Assembly: GCA_049325055.1 (NCBI GenBank)
Contig: JBMOPB010000077.1
Coordinates: 1 to 49,186 of the forward strand
Origin: BRHc4a sp049325055
GTDB lineage: Bacteria > Bacillota > Desulfotomaculia > Desulfotomaculales > Desulfocucumaceae
Length of the DNA stretch: 49,186 nt
Direction: 5' to 3'
The notes under the pieces were generated by a model. The model ran no database searches. It was not told the DNA's origin and worked only from the letters and a program-made list of their open reading frames with translations. Below, one piece after another: positions 22,753-31,429 of the stretch (positions within the stretch are counted from its first letter, which is position 1; each line of letters begins with the position of its first letter). Position numbers and translations under genes: made by a program.

Positions 22753-24438
22753 TTAATACCCCCTTTCCTGGGGTTGATACTTGGTGATGGAAACCTTTCC
22801 GGCCTCAAATACCGGACCCTGGTCACCTTTTCTGATTAAGGTGTGATTCAGCCAGTTGCTGTCGTCCCTTGCGGGGTAGTCCATACGGTAATGGGCGCCC
22901 CTGCTTTCTGTGCGCCTCAGGGCCGCACCGGCAATTAACTCGCTTAATTCCAGGAGATATCCCACCTCCAGGTGCTCGGCCAGCTGGTAATTGAATGGCG
23001 CCTCTTTTACCGGAGCCCGCAGGGCGCTGTAGCGGTTCCGAAGGCCGGCCAGATCCTTGACGGCCTCTTCCAGTTCCTTTCCGGTGCGGAAAACCCCCAC
23101 CTTTTCGGTCATGGTCTGATTTATGTCGCGGCGGATGGCAAAAACAGAATCACCCTCCACCACTGGCCGGGACTCGCCGAAGTTGCTGTTCCAGCGATCC
23201 ATGGCGGCAGCCAGCGAGTTTCCCGGCGGTGCGGGAAAATCTTTGGATACTGTGATATCCGCTGCCCGGCGGCCCGCCCGCCGTCCGAAAACAACGGTTT
23301 CCAGCAGTGAGTTTCCTCCCAGCCTGTTGGCCCCGTGCACACTGACGTTGGCGGCCTCCCCGGCGGCCAGAAGTCCGCCGATATTGGTTTCGCAGTCGAG
23401 ATTGGTCCTTATGCCCCCCATGCTGTAGTGCTGGGCCGGCTCTACGGGTATTGGCGCTACAGCGGGGTCGACGCCTGCGTAGCGCTTGGCCAGGTCCTGA
23501 ACCTGTGGCAGGCGCTCGGCAATCTTCTGCGGGCCCAGGTGGGTGAGGTCCAGGTCAATGTATGCGCCCTTCACTCCGCGCCCTTCCTTTATTTCCTGGA
23601 AAATGGACCTGGATACCACATCCCGGGGGGCCAGCTCCATCTTCTGGGGAGCGTATTTGGACATGAACCTTTCACCGTTGGAATTGCGCAGGTAGCCTCC
23701 TTCGCCCCGGGCTGCCTCGGAGATGAGTATGTTGGTGCCGTACAGTGTGGTGGGGTGGAACTGTACGAACTCCATATCGGCCAGCACCGCGCCGGCCCGG
23801 TAGGCGATGGACATGCCGTCACCGGTGTTGGCGTGGCAATTGCTGGTTTTCTGGAAAACCCGGCCATACCCGCCGGTGGCCAGAATAAGAACCCTGCACC
23901 TGATTACTTCCAGCCGGCCGGAGGCGAGTCGGTATACCAGCAGCCCCGCCACCGAGCCATTTTCCACAAGAATGTCTAACAAATACCATTCGGGGTAAAT
24001 CTTTATCCCGGCTTTCATGGCCCGCTCGTACAGTGTGTGCAGAACCACGTGCCCCGCAAAGTCTGCGGCGTAACAGGCCCTGGGAAATCCGGCCCCTCCC
24101 AGGGACCGCTGGGCAACCCGCCCGTCTTCGGTCCTGGACCAGGGGACGCCCATCATTTCCAGCTCCCTGATTACCTCTGGACCTTCTGAGCAGAGTATCT
24201 CTATGGCGTCCTGGTCGCCGATGTAATCGCTTCCCTTTACAGTGTCAAACACGTGACTTTCCACCGAATCGTCTTCGCTCATGGCGGAGTTGAAGCCCCC
24301 CTGGGCCGCCCCGCTGTGGGACCTGGTAGGGTATATCTTGCTGACCACGGCCACATCGACCTTTTTGGACGAAGCCTCCACGGCGGCCATAAGCCCGGCC
24401 AGCCCGCCCCCTATTATGACAATATCGTGGGTAATCAA
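22753..24438 (-). CDS. Fumarate reductase/succinate dehydrogenase-type flavoprotein subunit
   Basis: An FrdA/SdhA-family protein of about 561 residues. It has the N-terminal dinucleotide-binding IIGGGLAGLMAAVEAS, the covalent-FAD histidine region TRSHSGAAQGG, the substrate-site HPTTLYG and SEAARGEGGYLRN, QHYSMGGI, and GANRLGGNSLLETVVFGRRAG. All expected catalytic residues appear present, so it should oxidise or reduce a succinate-like dicarboxylate. I favour TTG 24438, 7 bases after AAGGAGGG; an in-frame ATG at 24504 abuts the mmgE stop but has no ribosome site. Island context (CitE, SucCD, PrpF, MmgE/PrpD) argues for a methyl-branched analogue such as methylsuccinate. No frdC/sdhC anchor is nearby. 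Confidence 0.88.
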   Translation of the reverse strand: MITHDIVIIGGGLAGLMAAVEASSKKVDVAVVSKIYPTRSHSGAAQGGFNSAMSEDDSVESHVFDTVKGSDYIGDQDAIEILCSEGPEVIRELEMMGVPWSRTEDGRVAQRSLGGAGFPRACYAADFAGHVVLHTLYERAMKAGIKIYPEWYLLDILVENGSVAGLLVYRLASGRLEVIRCRVLILATGGYGRVFQKTSNCHANTGDGMSIAYRAGAVLADMEFVQFHPTTLYGTNILISEAARGEGGYLRNSNGERFMSKYAPQKMELAPRDVVSRSIFQEIKEGRGVKGAYIDLDLTHLGPQKIAERLPQVQDLAKRYAGVDPAVAPIPVEPAQHYSMGGIRTNLDCETNIGGLLAAGEAANVSVHGANRLGGNSLLETVVFGRRAGRRAADITVSKDFPAPPGNSLAAAMDRWNSNFGESRPVVEGDSVFAIRRDINQTMTEKVGVFRTGKELEEAVKDLAGLRNRYSALRAPVKEAPFNYQLAEHLEVGYLLELSELIAGAALRRTESRGAHYRMDYPARDDSNWLNHTLIRKGDQGPVFEAGKVSITKYQPQERGY

Positions 24439-24504
24439 TCCAATTCCCTCCTTCTGCCTATATGACTGAAGAAAATCATTAACCCGGGAACTTAAGACCG
24501 CCAT

Positions 24505-25848
24505 TTAAAACGGCAGGGCCGACGACAGGTCGGAAACCGAAGGAAGGTTGCGGCACAGCTCAAGCACTCGCTGTGCACGGCTTTCCCCCCACGGCCCCCT
24601 GGCCAGGGAAAGAAATTTTTCCTCCAGCTCCGCAGCGGTTACGGGGTTTTCCGGGTCGCCCTTGGGGCAGTCGGTATGCCCTCTCAGCACTTCACCCGAC
24701 CGGGTCTGGATACTTAGCGCCGCAGGCCACAGTTCAGGGTAGCGGGCGTTCAGGTCCGGGTCGGCCTCCAGCTCAATCCTTTCCATCAGTGAGCGGATGA
24801 CCGGGTCGGTCAGAGAAGACTCGGAAAACCCTTCTGGGCTGCACCGTCCCTCTTTAATGGACAGGGACACGCAGAACGGTAGGCTGAATTTGGCTGCGTA
24901 AGGGTTGTCCGGTGTGTAGTTGTTGGTAATGTCAAGGGCCGTTTTGTATGTTCTGACAAGGATGGACTGCACGTCATCAGGTCCTATTTTGTGTTTTCTG
25001 GCAAGGTCCAGCGCCACGTCCACCGCAGGGTGGGTATGCCTGCAGGACGAATGGATCTTGTAAGATATCTCCTCTATTCTGAATTTCCCGGCGCCCAGTC
25101 CGTCGGTTATGCGGTCGAAGTTTATTTCTTTTGCCGTGGCCCGGCAGAAGCCCCTTTCCCCCTCCAGAATGCGGCTGGCCCCGGTAAAACCCCGGCGCGC
25201 CAGCAATGCCGCCAGCAGGCCGTTCATAGAGGCTTTCCCCGGGTGAAGGTGCTTTGACATGGCCCCGTCGGCAATAAATTCCCACAGGCCTGCTGACTGG
25301 GTGCCGGCGTTTCCCACCGCCCAGGTCACCCGGTCGGAGTCCAGCCTGAAAATCTTTGCCGCCGCCGCTGCTGCCCCGAACGTTCCGACGGTGCCCGTGG
25401 TGTGCCAGAAATAGTAGTGGGAAGGAGTAATGGCCTCGGCAATCCGTATGGCCACCTCGTAGCCCACCACCACGGCGGTGATTAAATCCCTGCCCCCCAG
25501 GTGTTCCTTTTCAGCGGCCGCCAGCGCCGCCGGAACCACCACCGCCGCCGGGTGTATGATCGAAGCCCGGTGCACGTCGTCAAGCTCCACAATGTGTGAA
25601 ATGGCCCCGTTCAGCAGCGCCGCGTTGAGGCAGGACGACTTTCCGCCCCCAGCAAGCATGGTGGACTCCGGAACGCCCCCCAGGTCCTCCACCACTCCCA
25701 GAATCATCTGTGCCGCAGACTGCTTGCTGCCGGCGGCCGCGGACCCCATCCAGTCAAGGATGGCCTGCCCGGCCGCCTTAACGGCGGATGGGCTTAAGTC
25801 CTCGTAGTTGGTATTGCAGATGAACTCAACAACTTTGGACGTTATCAT
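24505..25848 (-). CDS. MmgE/PrpD family protein
   Basis: A 447-residue member of the MmgE/PrpD fold, which includes 2-methylcitrate dehydratase and cis-aconitate decarboxylase (itaconate-forming). Family features include SHIVELDDVHRASIIHPAAVVVPAALA (near 82-108), KHLHPGKASMNG (near 200), SSCRHTHPAVD and CPKGDPENP. Key Asp and His positions of the active site look present, but substrate cannot be read from them. It ends right before frdA and starts 49 bases after sucD. In a branched dicarboxylate pathway it could hydrate or dehydrate a citramalate/mesaconate-type pair, or decarboxylate cis-aconitate. No prpB or prpC accompanies it, so the standard methylcitrate cycle is unlikely. Confidence 0.85.
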   Translation of the reverse strand: MITSKVVEFICNTNYEDLSPSAVKAAGQAILDWMGSAAAGSKQSAAQMILGVVEDLGGVPESTMLAGGGKSSCLNAALLNGAISHIVELDDVHRASIIHPAAVVVPAALAAAEKEHLGGRDLITAVVVGYEVAIRIAEAITPSHYYFWHTTGTVGTFGAAAAAAKIFRLDSDRVTWAVGNAGTQSAGLWEFIADGAMSKHLHPGKASMNGLLAALLARRGFTGASRILEGERGFCRATAKEINFDRITDGLGAGKFRIEEISYKIHSSCRHTHPAVDVALDLARKHKIGPDDVQSILVRTYKTALDITNNYTPDNPYAAKFSLPFCVSLSIKEGRCSPEGFSESSLTDPVIRSLMERIELEADPDLNARYPELWPAALSIQTRSGEVLRGHTDCPKGDPENPVTAAELEEKFLSLARGPWGESRAQRVLELCRNLPSVSDLSSALPF

Positions 25849-25897
25849 AACCTTTTCTCACCACCTTAAAATTAAAAAGGATTTTTTAAGAAATCAG

Positions 25898-26794
25898 TTA
25901 ACCCAAAACCATGCGCAGTTCGTTTATTAGCTGGTCGTAGTCCTCCACCACGTAAGCCCCTGCTTTTCTCAGCCTTTCCATTTTGTCGGAGGGCTTTCCC
26001 TGGCCGCCGGAAATGATCGCACCGGCGTGCCCGAACACCGTTCCCTCCGGCATGTTTTCGGTAAAACGCCCGGCCACGTAGCTGAAAAGGGGCTTGGTAA
26101 AGCCTCCGCTTTCAATAAACTTGGCGGCCTCTTCCTCCTGCCGGGTGCCTGGCTCTGAAAATGTTACCACAGCATCGGTGCCGGGGTCCTTTTGGAAGAG
26201 TTCCAGCAGATCCCTGATGGTGCTTCCGATTAGGGCGTCGCCACCTATGCTGATGCTGGTGCTCACCCCGTAGCCGGCCCTCTTGACCATCCACGATGTC
26301 TCGGCGGTCATGCCGCCGCTGCGGGATATTACTCCCACCCTGCCGGGCACAAAGCAGCGCTCCACGTTGTCTCCGCCGATAGCTCCCAGCTTCACCCGGT
26401 CCGCCGGGTTGATCATGCCCACTGAGTTGGGGCCTATGACCCTCACACCGGCCTGCCGGGCAGCGTAAAGAAACTTGACGGCGTCCTTCTGGGGTATGTT
26501 TTCGGTAATCACAACCACCAGTTTTATACCGTTGGCAACTGCCTCCATCACGGCGTCATAGGCGAAGGCCGGGGGTACATATACCACCGAGGTGTCGCAC
26601 CCCTGGCTTTTGACAGCCGTCTTAACGGTGTCGTACACAGGCACGCCGCTGACTTCCTGCCCAGCCCTGCCGGGGGTGACTCCGGCCAGCACCCTGGTAC
26701 CGTAATCAAGCATGTGCCTGGTTACCATGGACGCTTCCCGGCCTGTAATTCCCTGTATCAATATCCTTGAGTTTTTATTAATCAATATCGCCAT
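25898..26794 (-). CDS. Succinate/malate-CoA ligase-like alpha subunit
   Basis: A 298-residue SucD-type subunit. CoA-binding features (ILIQGITGREASMVTRHMLDYGT, residues 11-33), GPNSVGMINP, and the phosphohistidine loop GHAGAIISGGQG are intact, so it should form the phosphohistidine intermediate. The Ser-Arg-Ser-Gly-Gly-Met region is normal. It starts two bases after sucC with GGGAGGGAG in front, so the two subunits are made together. Malate- and citramalate-type acids are activated by relatives of this enzyme; context suggests activation of a hydroxy or branched dicarboxylic acid or ATP recovery from its CoA ester. Confidence 0.9.
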   Translation of the reverse strand: MAILINKNSRILIQGITGREASMVTRHMLDYGTRVLAGVTPGRAGQEVSGVPVYDTVKTAVKSQGCDTSVVYVPPAFAYDAVMEAVANGIKLVVVITENIPQKDAVKFLYAARQAGVRVIGPNSVGMINPADRVKLGAIGGDNVERCFVPGRVGVISRSGGMTAETSWMVKRAGYGVSTSISIGGDALIGSTIRDLLELFQKDPGTDAVVTFSEPGTRQEEEAAKFIESGGFTKPLFSYVAGRFTENMPEGTVFGHAGAIISGGQGKPSDKMERLRKAGAYVVEDYDQLINELRMVLG

Positions 26795-26795
26795 A

Positions 26796-28031
26796 TCAGT
26801 CTCCCTCCCGCTGCTGGTATCCGGGATAAGCCGCCTCCATCCGCCGGACCATGCGGACTGCGGCCTCGGTCATGGTAATGTCCTCTCCGTAATACTCCAC
26901 TCCGGCGGCGGTGAAAATTTCCCTGGCCGCCGCGTCGTTTACCCCCGCTTCCCGCACCACCACCGGGAAGGTCGACGGGTTGACGCCCATTTCCTCCAGT
27001 GCTCTTACAATACCCCGGGCCAGAACGTCCACCTGGGTGTTGTTGGTGATGTTGTGGGCTACGAAAAGCCCCTTGACACCGGGTTTGCTTAAAATCCCCT
27101 TGGTCAGGCCGTATACCTTCTGCTCTGGAGGGTTGCCGCCCACCTCGGTGTAATTGGCCGGCCTTCCCCCGTTTGCCACCAGTGCGTCAAAGCAGAGCAG
27201 GCTTCCACCGCCGCCGCCGCACATAAAGCCTATTTCGCCGCCGGGCATTTCGGTATAGCGGGCGGTGCCCCTGTAGGGATCGGCCTCGTTTACCTCCACC
27301 ATGCGCTTTTCCAGTTCCGTAAGGGGCCGCCAGGCGCGGTCGCTGCCAATCTGCACCATCTCCGAGAGTTCCGGGTGCCGGTACATGGCGCTGTCGTCCA
27401 CGCTCATCACCGAGGCAGCTATGACCAGGTCCCCGGAAGAAGTGACTGCCAGAGGGTTTATTTCCAGCAGCGCGGCATCACTCCGGTCAAAAAGCTGGTA
27501 CAGTTTGACCAGGAGGCCTGTGGCCGAAACCAGCTGCTTCCCAGCCACCCCGAGGTCGGACCAGATTTCCTTGGACTGGTAATCAGAAAGACCCAAAAAC
27601 GGGTCAACGTGACGGAACAAAAGGCTCTCCGGGTTTTCCCGGCTGATTTCCTCCACGTCAATTCCGCCTCTGGTGCCTGCTATTATTACAGGCATCTTCT
27701 TTTCCTTGTCGAAGGTGATGGAAAGGTACCATTCCTCACTGATGTCCAGCTTTTCTTCCACAAGCAGCCTTTCCACTGGGAAGTTGCTTACCGTTATGCC
27801 AATTAGTTCTTCGGCTGCGCGAGCGGCCTGGTCCGGGCTGTCGGCAAACTTAATGGCCCCGGCCTTTCCCCTCTTTCCTACCGGCACAAGGGCCTTTACC
27901 ACCACCGGCACGCCCAGTTCAGCAGCTATTTTTTCCGCTTCGCCGGGTGTCGCCGCAACACCTCCCCTGGGCACCTTTAACCCCAACTGCCTGATTAACT
28001 GCTTGCTGTGATGCTCAAGCAGCTTTCCCAT
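26796..28031 (-). CDS. Succinate/malate-CoA ligase-like beta subunit
   Basis: A SucC-type subunit of about 411 residues with an ATP-grasp domain (VPVVVKALVPVGKRGKAGAIKF near 43-64), LLEINPLAV and the CoA-ligase domain. The glycine-rich phosphate stretch reads MCGGGGGSLLCFDAL, with a TEVGGNPPEQKVYGL stretch, both usual for SucC relatives. I prefer ATG 28031 behind AGAGGTGAG to the GTG three codons upstream. A gap of about 160 bases before the gene contains an AT-rich TATAAT near 28080 but no convincing -35, so an internal promoter is possible but unproved. Confidence 0.88.
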   Translation of the reverse strand: MGKLLEHHSKQLIRQLGLKVPRGGVAATPGEAEKIAAELGVPVVVKALVPVGKRGKAGAIKFADSPDQAARAAEELIGITVSNFPVERLLVEEKLDISEEWYLSITFDKEKKMPVIIAGTRGGIDVEEISRENPESLLFRHVDPFLGLSDYQSKEIWSDLGVAGKQLVSATGLLVKLYQLFDRSDAALLEINPLAVTSSGDLVIAASVMSVDDSAMYRHPELSEMVQIGSDRAWRPLTELEKRMVEVNEADPYRGTARYTEMPGGEIGFMCGGGGGSLLCFDALVANGGRPANYTEVGGNPPEQKVYGLTKGILSKPGVKGLFVAHNITNNTQVDVLARGIVRALEEMGVNPSTFPVVVREAGVNDAAAREIFTAAGVEYYGEDITMTEAAVRMVRRMEAAYPGYQQREGD

Positions 28032-28201
28032 TAAACTCACCTCTCTTGTGTTTTTTGCTTAATTTAAGCCAAATATTATAACTTACCATTCTCTTTCATC
28101 TTTTTCGCCACATAATTTATAGTCCGCCTGCCGCGATTATCTGCTGCATGAAGGGCGGTACCCGGGTGGCCCCGTATTCCTCGTTTGCAGAATAACATTA
28201 T

Positions 28202-29119
28202 CTAATCCCTTGTGCAGCTGCACGGTTTTCTGCCTGCCTTCCAGACGTGTCCTGGCAGGTCCCTGCCCAGCACTTCCCTGGTATAACGGGCGCATTCAAT
28301 CAATTTGTCCAGGTCCATATTTGTCTTTATTCCCATTTCCTCAAACATGTTCACAAGGTCCTCGGTGGCGATGTTTCCCGCCGCCCCCGGGGCAAACGGG
28401 CATCCTCCCAGCCCCCCCAGGGAGCTGTCAAATATTGTAATGCCGGCTTCCATGGCAGCTAAAACATTGGCCAGTCCCAGGGCGCGGGTATCGTGAAAGT
28501 GGGCGGCAAAATTCAGCCATGGAAATTTATGGGTAATGCTGCAGAACAAATGGTATACCTGTTTTGGGTTGGCCACCCCAATGGTGTCAGCCAGTGTGAT
28601 ATCCTTTACTCCTTTGTCCGCCAGCAGCCCGGCGACATACAAAACCCTGTCTTCGGGGACGGCCCCCTCAAAGGGGCAGCCGAAGGAAGTGGCGATAATG
28701 GCCTGTATCCGTACCCCGTCTGAAAAAGCTTTTTGTATAATGGGATCGAAGCCTTTCAGGGTATCCTCGGTGTTGTTGTTTAAATTATTCTTGTTGTGGC
28801 TGTTGCTGGCGGACACCACCAGGTTGATCTGCTGGATGCCCGCCTTAAAAGCCCGGTCGTAGCCCTTTTCATTGGGCACAAGGGCGGAATAGACAATGCT
28901 TTCATTTCTTTCAATATTGGACAGCACTTCTTCGGCATCCCGCAGCTGAGGGATCCATTTGTGGTGTACGAAGGAGGTGACCTCCATTCTGGATACCCCG
29001 GTTGCGGACAGCATGTTGATTATTTCCACTTTCCGTTCTGTGGGGATAAACTCTTTCTCATTCTGGAAGCCGTCCCTGGGCCCCACTTCAACTATGGTTA
29101 CTTCCGCCGGTAAGTTCAA
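28202..29119 (-). CDS. HMG-CoA lyase-like acyl-CoA lyase
   Basis: A DRE-TIM barrel lyase of about 305 residues. It shows GPRDGFQNE (catalytic Arg-Asp), the metal-binding HFHDTRALGLAN and the HMG-CoA lyase signature with the catalytic Cys in GGLGGCPFAPGAAGN. All active residues of hydroxymethylglutaryl-CoA lyase are present. That enzyme yields acetyl-CoA and acetoacetate, but relatives cleave other 3-hydroxyacyl-CoA esters. I choose TTG 29119 because GGAGGG stands 7 bases before it and the length then matches the family; an ATG at 29173 overlapping the prpF stop is the alternative. No leucine-degradation genes (isovaleryl-CoA dehydrogenase, methylcrotonyl-CoA carboxylase) are nearby. Confidence 0.87.
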   Translation of the reverse strand: MNLPAEVTIVEVGPRDGFQNEKEFIPTERKVEIINMLSATGVSRMEVTSFVHHKWIPQLRDAEEVLSNIERNESIVYSALVPNEKGYDRAFKAGIQQINLVVSASNSHNKNNLNNNTEDTLKGFDPIIQKAFSDGVRIQAIIATSFGCPFEGAVPEDRVLYVAGLLADKGVKDITLADTIGVANPKQVYHLFCSITHKFPWLNFAAHFHDTRALGLANVLAAMEAGITIFDSSLGGLGGCPFAPGAAGNIATEDLVNMFEEMGIKTNMDLDKLIECARYTREVLGRDLPGHVWKAGRKPCSCTRD

Positions 29120-29172
29120 TTGACTCCCTCCTGCAGGATAATAATGTTGATCCTCCCCCGGTTTATTTGCCA

Positions 29173-30333
29173 TTATCTTGTTTTTTCAAATGCTTCTTCC
29201 GGAACATAAACGAAGCCTTCCATTATCCTTCTGGCGGTACGGGATATAGCGGCGCGGACAAGTTCATACCCATTTTCCTTTATGATCACTTCGGCCTCCA
29301 CTGTAATTACTCCGGCGGGATGGCCTATCCTGATCTTCTGGCCGGAAGGCACCTGTCTCATTGTTCTGTTTACAATGCTGCCGGGTATTCTTGCTGCGGC
29401 CCCGGTACAGATAGTGCCTGTGACAGGGTAGGTTTTATGCATTTTCTGCATGAACAGCAGCCTTGAGACCAGGTCAACCTGCTCTTCACTGACCGGGTTG
29501 CCGATGGTATAGTCCTGGTACCCGGCGGGGCGGCTGACTATGGCAAAAAACGGTATGTAGGGGGTATCCATGACGGCCCGCTTCCAGTCGCCGGTTAATC
29601 CTGTTATTTCTGCAGATTTACCCCTGATTGCCTCTATCTTTTCCAACAGCAGGGGGTTGGAGTCGATGGCCTGGGGCGTTTCAGTGCCATTTAGTCCTAA
29701 TGCCCCGGCCTCAATAAAAACTACGGGGTTTGCAGCGTCAACGATTGACACCTCGAACTGGCCGTAGCCCGGCACCGTTAAGTTATCCACCACGTTTCCG
29801 GTGGGAAGAAACTTTCCTGTAACTGAGCCGGCGGAATCCGCAAAGTCAAGCTTTATCTCGGCGCCCGTTCCAGGTACACCCGCAATTCGATAGTCGCCCC
29901 TGGTGACAGCCTTTCCATTTTCCACCGGGATTTCGGCAACTATGATCCTGCTGGTGTTTGTCTGGTTAATCCTGACCCTGGTAACCGGTTCGGTTATCTT
30001 GATCATATTTTCATCAATGGCATACGGCCCTACCGCCGAGGATATATTTCCGCAGTTTCCCAGATAATCCACTTTGGTTGTATTTATGCTGACCTGGGCA
30101 AATGTATAGTCAACATCCGCGTTCTCCACGCTGGGCGGGCCGATTATGGCCAGTTTGCTGGTCAGTGCTTCGGCCCCCCCCAGGCCGTCAATCTGCCTTG
30201 CGTCAGGGCTGCCGAATACAGCCCTGATGACCTGGTCGCGAACCTCAGAGTCAGCGGGCAGTTCATTTTCTCTTAAAAAAACCCCCTTGCTTGTCCCTCC
30301 CCTCATAATCACGCAATGCAATTTTTCAGGCAT
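29173..30333 (-). CDS. PrpF / methylitaconate isomerase family protein
   Basis: A 386-residue protein with the proline-racemase-like PrpF fold. It begins MPEKLHCVIMRGGTSKG, carries LGNCGNISSAVGPYA (near 91-105) and a second-half TGTICTGAAARIPGS. The family shifts double bonds in unsaturated polycarboxylates: 2-methylaconitate cis/trans, 4-oxalomesaconate, and methylitaconate to dimethylmaleate. In the island it probably interconverts exo- and endo-methylene isomers (for example itaconate and mesaconate/citraconate types). The ATG at 30333 follows GGAGGTG and lies five bases after the citE stop. The direction and substrate are not decided by sequence. Confidence 0.85.
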   Translation of the reverse strand: MPEKLHCVIMRGGTSKGVFLRENELPADSEVRDQVIRAVFGSPDARQIDGLGGAEALTSKLAIIGPPSVENADVDYTFAQVSINTTKVDYLGNCGNISSAVGPYAIDENMIKITEPVTRVRINQTNTSRIIVAEIPVENGKAVTRGDYRIAGVPGTGAEIKLDFADSAGSVTGKFLPTGNVVDNLTVPGYGQFEVSIVDAANPVVFIEAGALGLNGTETPQAIDSNPLLLEKIEAIRGKSAEITGLTGDWKRAVMDTPYIPFFAIVSRPAGYQDYTIGNPVSEEQVDLVSRLLFMQKMHKTYPVTGTICTGAAARIPGSIVNRTMRQVPSGQKIRIGHPAGVITVEAEVIIKENGYELVRAAISRTARRIMEGFVYVPEEAFEKTR

Positions 30334-30337
30334 TTTG

Positions 30338-31213
30338 TCACACCTCCAGCCCTAGTGAGCGGGCAGCTTCCAGTATTTTTCGGGCCCGCATGGCCACCGG
30401 CTTTTCAATAAGTTTTCCATCCAGTTGGGCCACGCCGCTGCCAACGGCCAGTGCCGCTTCGTAAGCCTCGACCACTTTACGGGCCCGGGTCAGCTCTTCT
30501 GCGGTGGGGGAAAATATATTGTTAACAATCTGCACCTGGGCCGGGTGGATGACAAGTTTGCCCTGGAATCCCAGGCTGCGGGCCAAACGGCAGTCCGCGG
30601 CCAGCCCCTCGCCGTCCTTAACGTCGGTGTACACCGTGTCAATGGGTCCTTCCAGGCCCGCGCTCCTGGACGCCACGGCCAGGGCGGACCTGGCGTAAAA
30701 AAGCTCCGCCGTCTCCTTGGTCAGCTCGATGCCCATATCCAGGGTGTAGTCAACTGCGCCGAAACTGAGTCTTTTCACCCTGGCCGCGCTGGTTGCTATT
30801 TCTCCTGCGTTTCTTACCCCCTGGGCGCTTTCCACAAGGGGCACAAGGCCTATTGATCCCTTTTCGATACCGTGCTGGACTTCCAGAAGCCCCATCAGCC
30901 AGTCCGCCCGGGCCACTCCCTCCGCCGTTTCTGCCTTGGGAAGCATGATTCCGTCAGGGCAGGCCGCCACCACGGCTATTATGTCTCCCAAAAAGAAATC
31001 AGTTTCGGGCGGATTGACCCTTACCCACAGCTCCACGGCGCTGCTCCGGCTTTTCAGCACCGAGACCACTATTTCCCTTGCCTCAGCCTTCCTTGAAATA
31101 TCCACCGAGTCTTCCAGGTCCAGAATCACCACATCTGCCCCCAGGCCCATGGCCTTTTCCACTTTGCGCCGGTCAATTCCGGGAGCAAACATAACGCTCC
31201 TGTAAGTTTTCAA
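30338..31213 (-). CDS. CitE-like (citramalyl/malyl-CoA) lyase
   Basis: A 291-residue HpcH/HpaI-family CitE-like protein. It has VMFAPGIDRRKVEKA, the metal-binding Asp in VILDLEDSV (near 29-37), Arg in VRVNPPETD, Glu in PLVESAQG, Asp in FGAVDYTLDMG and the IHPAQV motif. Free-standing CitE relatives without citD/citF, as here, usually act on CoA esters such as (S)-citramalyl-CoA or malyl-CoA, giving pyruvate or glyoxylate plus acetyl-CoA. It is the first gene of the island operon, with start TTG 31213 behind GGGGGTGA, and lies directly after a sigma-54 promoter. Confidence 0.87.
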   Translation of the reverse strand: MKTYRSVMFAPGIDRRKVEKAMGLGADVVILDLEDSVDISRKAEAREIVVSVLKSRSSAVELWVRVNPPETDFFLGDIIAVVAACPDGIMLPKAETAEGVARADWLMGLLEVQHGIEKGSIGLVPLVESAQGVRNAGEIATSAARVKRLSFGAVDYTLDMGIELTKETAELFYARSALAVASRSAGLEGPIDTVYTDVKDGEGLAADCRLARSLGFQGKLVIHPAQVQIVNNIFSPTAEELTRARKVVEAYEAALAVGSGVAQLDGKLIEKPVAMRARKILEAARSLGLEV

Positions 31214-31272
31214 AACTCACTCACCCCCAATTTAGATGCACACAATTACAAGAATTTTTTAAATGTTTGTAC

Positions 31273-31287
31273 GCAAATTCCGTGCCA
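31273..31287 (-). promoter_or_regulatory. Sigma-54 (-24/-12) promoter of the island operon
   Basis: On the minus strand TGGCAC (31287-31282), a 5-base spacer and TTGC (31276-31273) match the sigma-54 consensus TGGCAC-N5-TTGC perfectly. The start would be near 31262, about 50 bases before the citE TTG. The upstream gene encodes a sigma-54 activator, which makes a chance match very unlikely. Confidence 0.9.
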
Positions 31288-31403
31288 CTTCCAACGGTAT
31301 GGTGATCTAAGCCGGTTTCAGGCGGGAGAAGGGATTTAAACCTGGCCTTTCATTTCATATTTGTAATGCACGATCTGGATATCGGCAATTTCCAACACAT
31401 TCA

Positions 31404-31429
31404 ATTACATTTCACTTGTGAAATGTAAT
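31404..31429. promoter_or_regulatory. Perfect inverted repeat, likely enhancer site of the sigma-54 activator
   Basis: Two 12-base arms (ATTACATTTCAC and its exact complement GTGAAATGTAAT) are separated by TT. The centre is about 155 bases upstream of the predicted start, the usual distance for an upstream activator site. Pieces of the same site (ATTACA...TGAAATG) recur at 31434-31450 with shorter spacing, perhaps a weaker second site. I infer binding by the Fis-type helix-turn-helix of the adjacent regulator. Confidence 0.7.

Noticed and set aside
28202..29119. Leucine-degradation role for the HMG-CoA-lyase homologue
   Set aside because: No isovaleryl-CoA dehydrogenase, methylcrotonyl-CoA carboxylase or methylglutaconyl-CoA hydratase is nearby, and the operon is built of dicarboxylate enzymes.
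24505..30333. Standard 2-methylcitrate cycle (PrpD plus PrpF)
   Set aside because: No methylcitrate synthase or methylisocitrate lyase gene is in the cluster, while CitE, SucCD and FrdAB point to a CoA-ester route.
30338..31213. Citrate lyase complex
   Set aside because: citD, citF, citC, citX and citG genes are all absent, so the CitE homologue is more likely a free-standing CoA-ester lyase.
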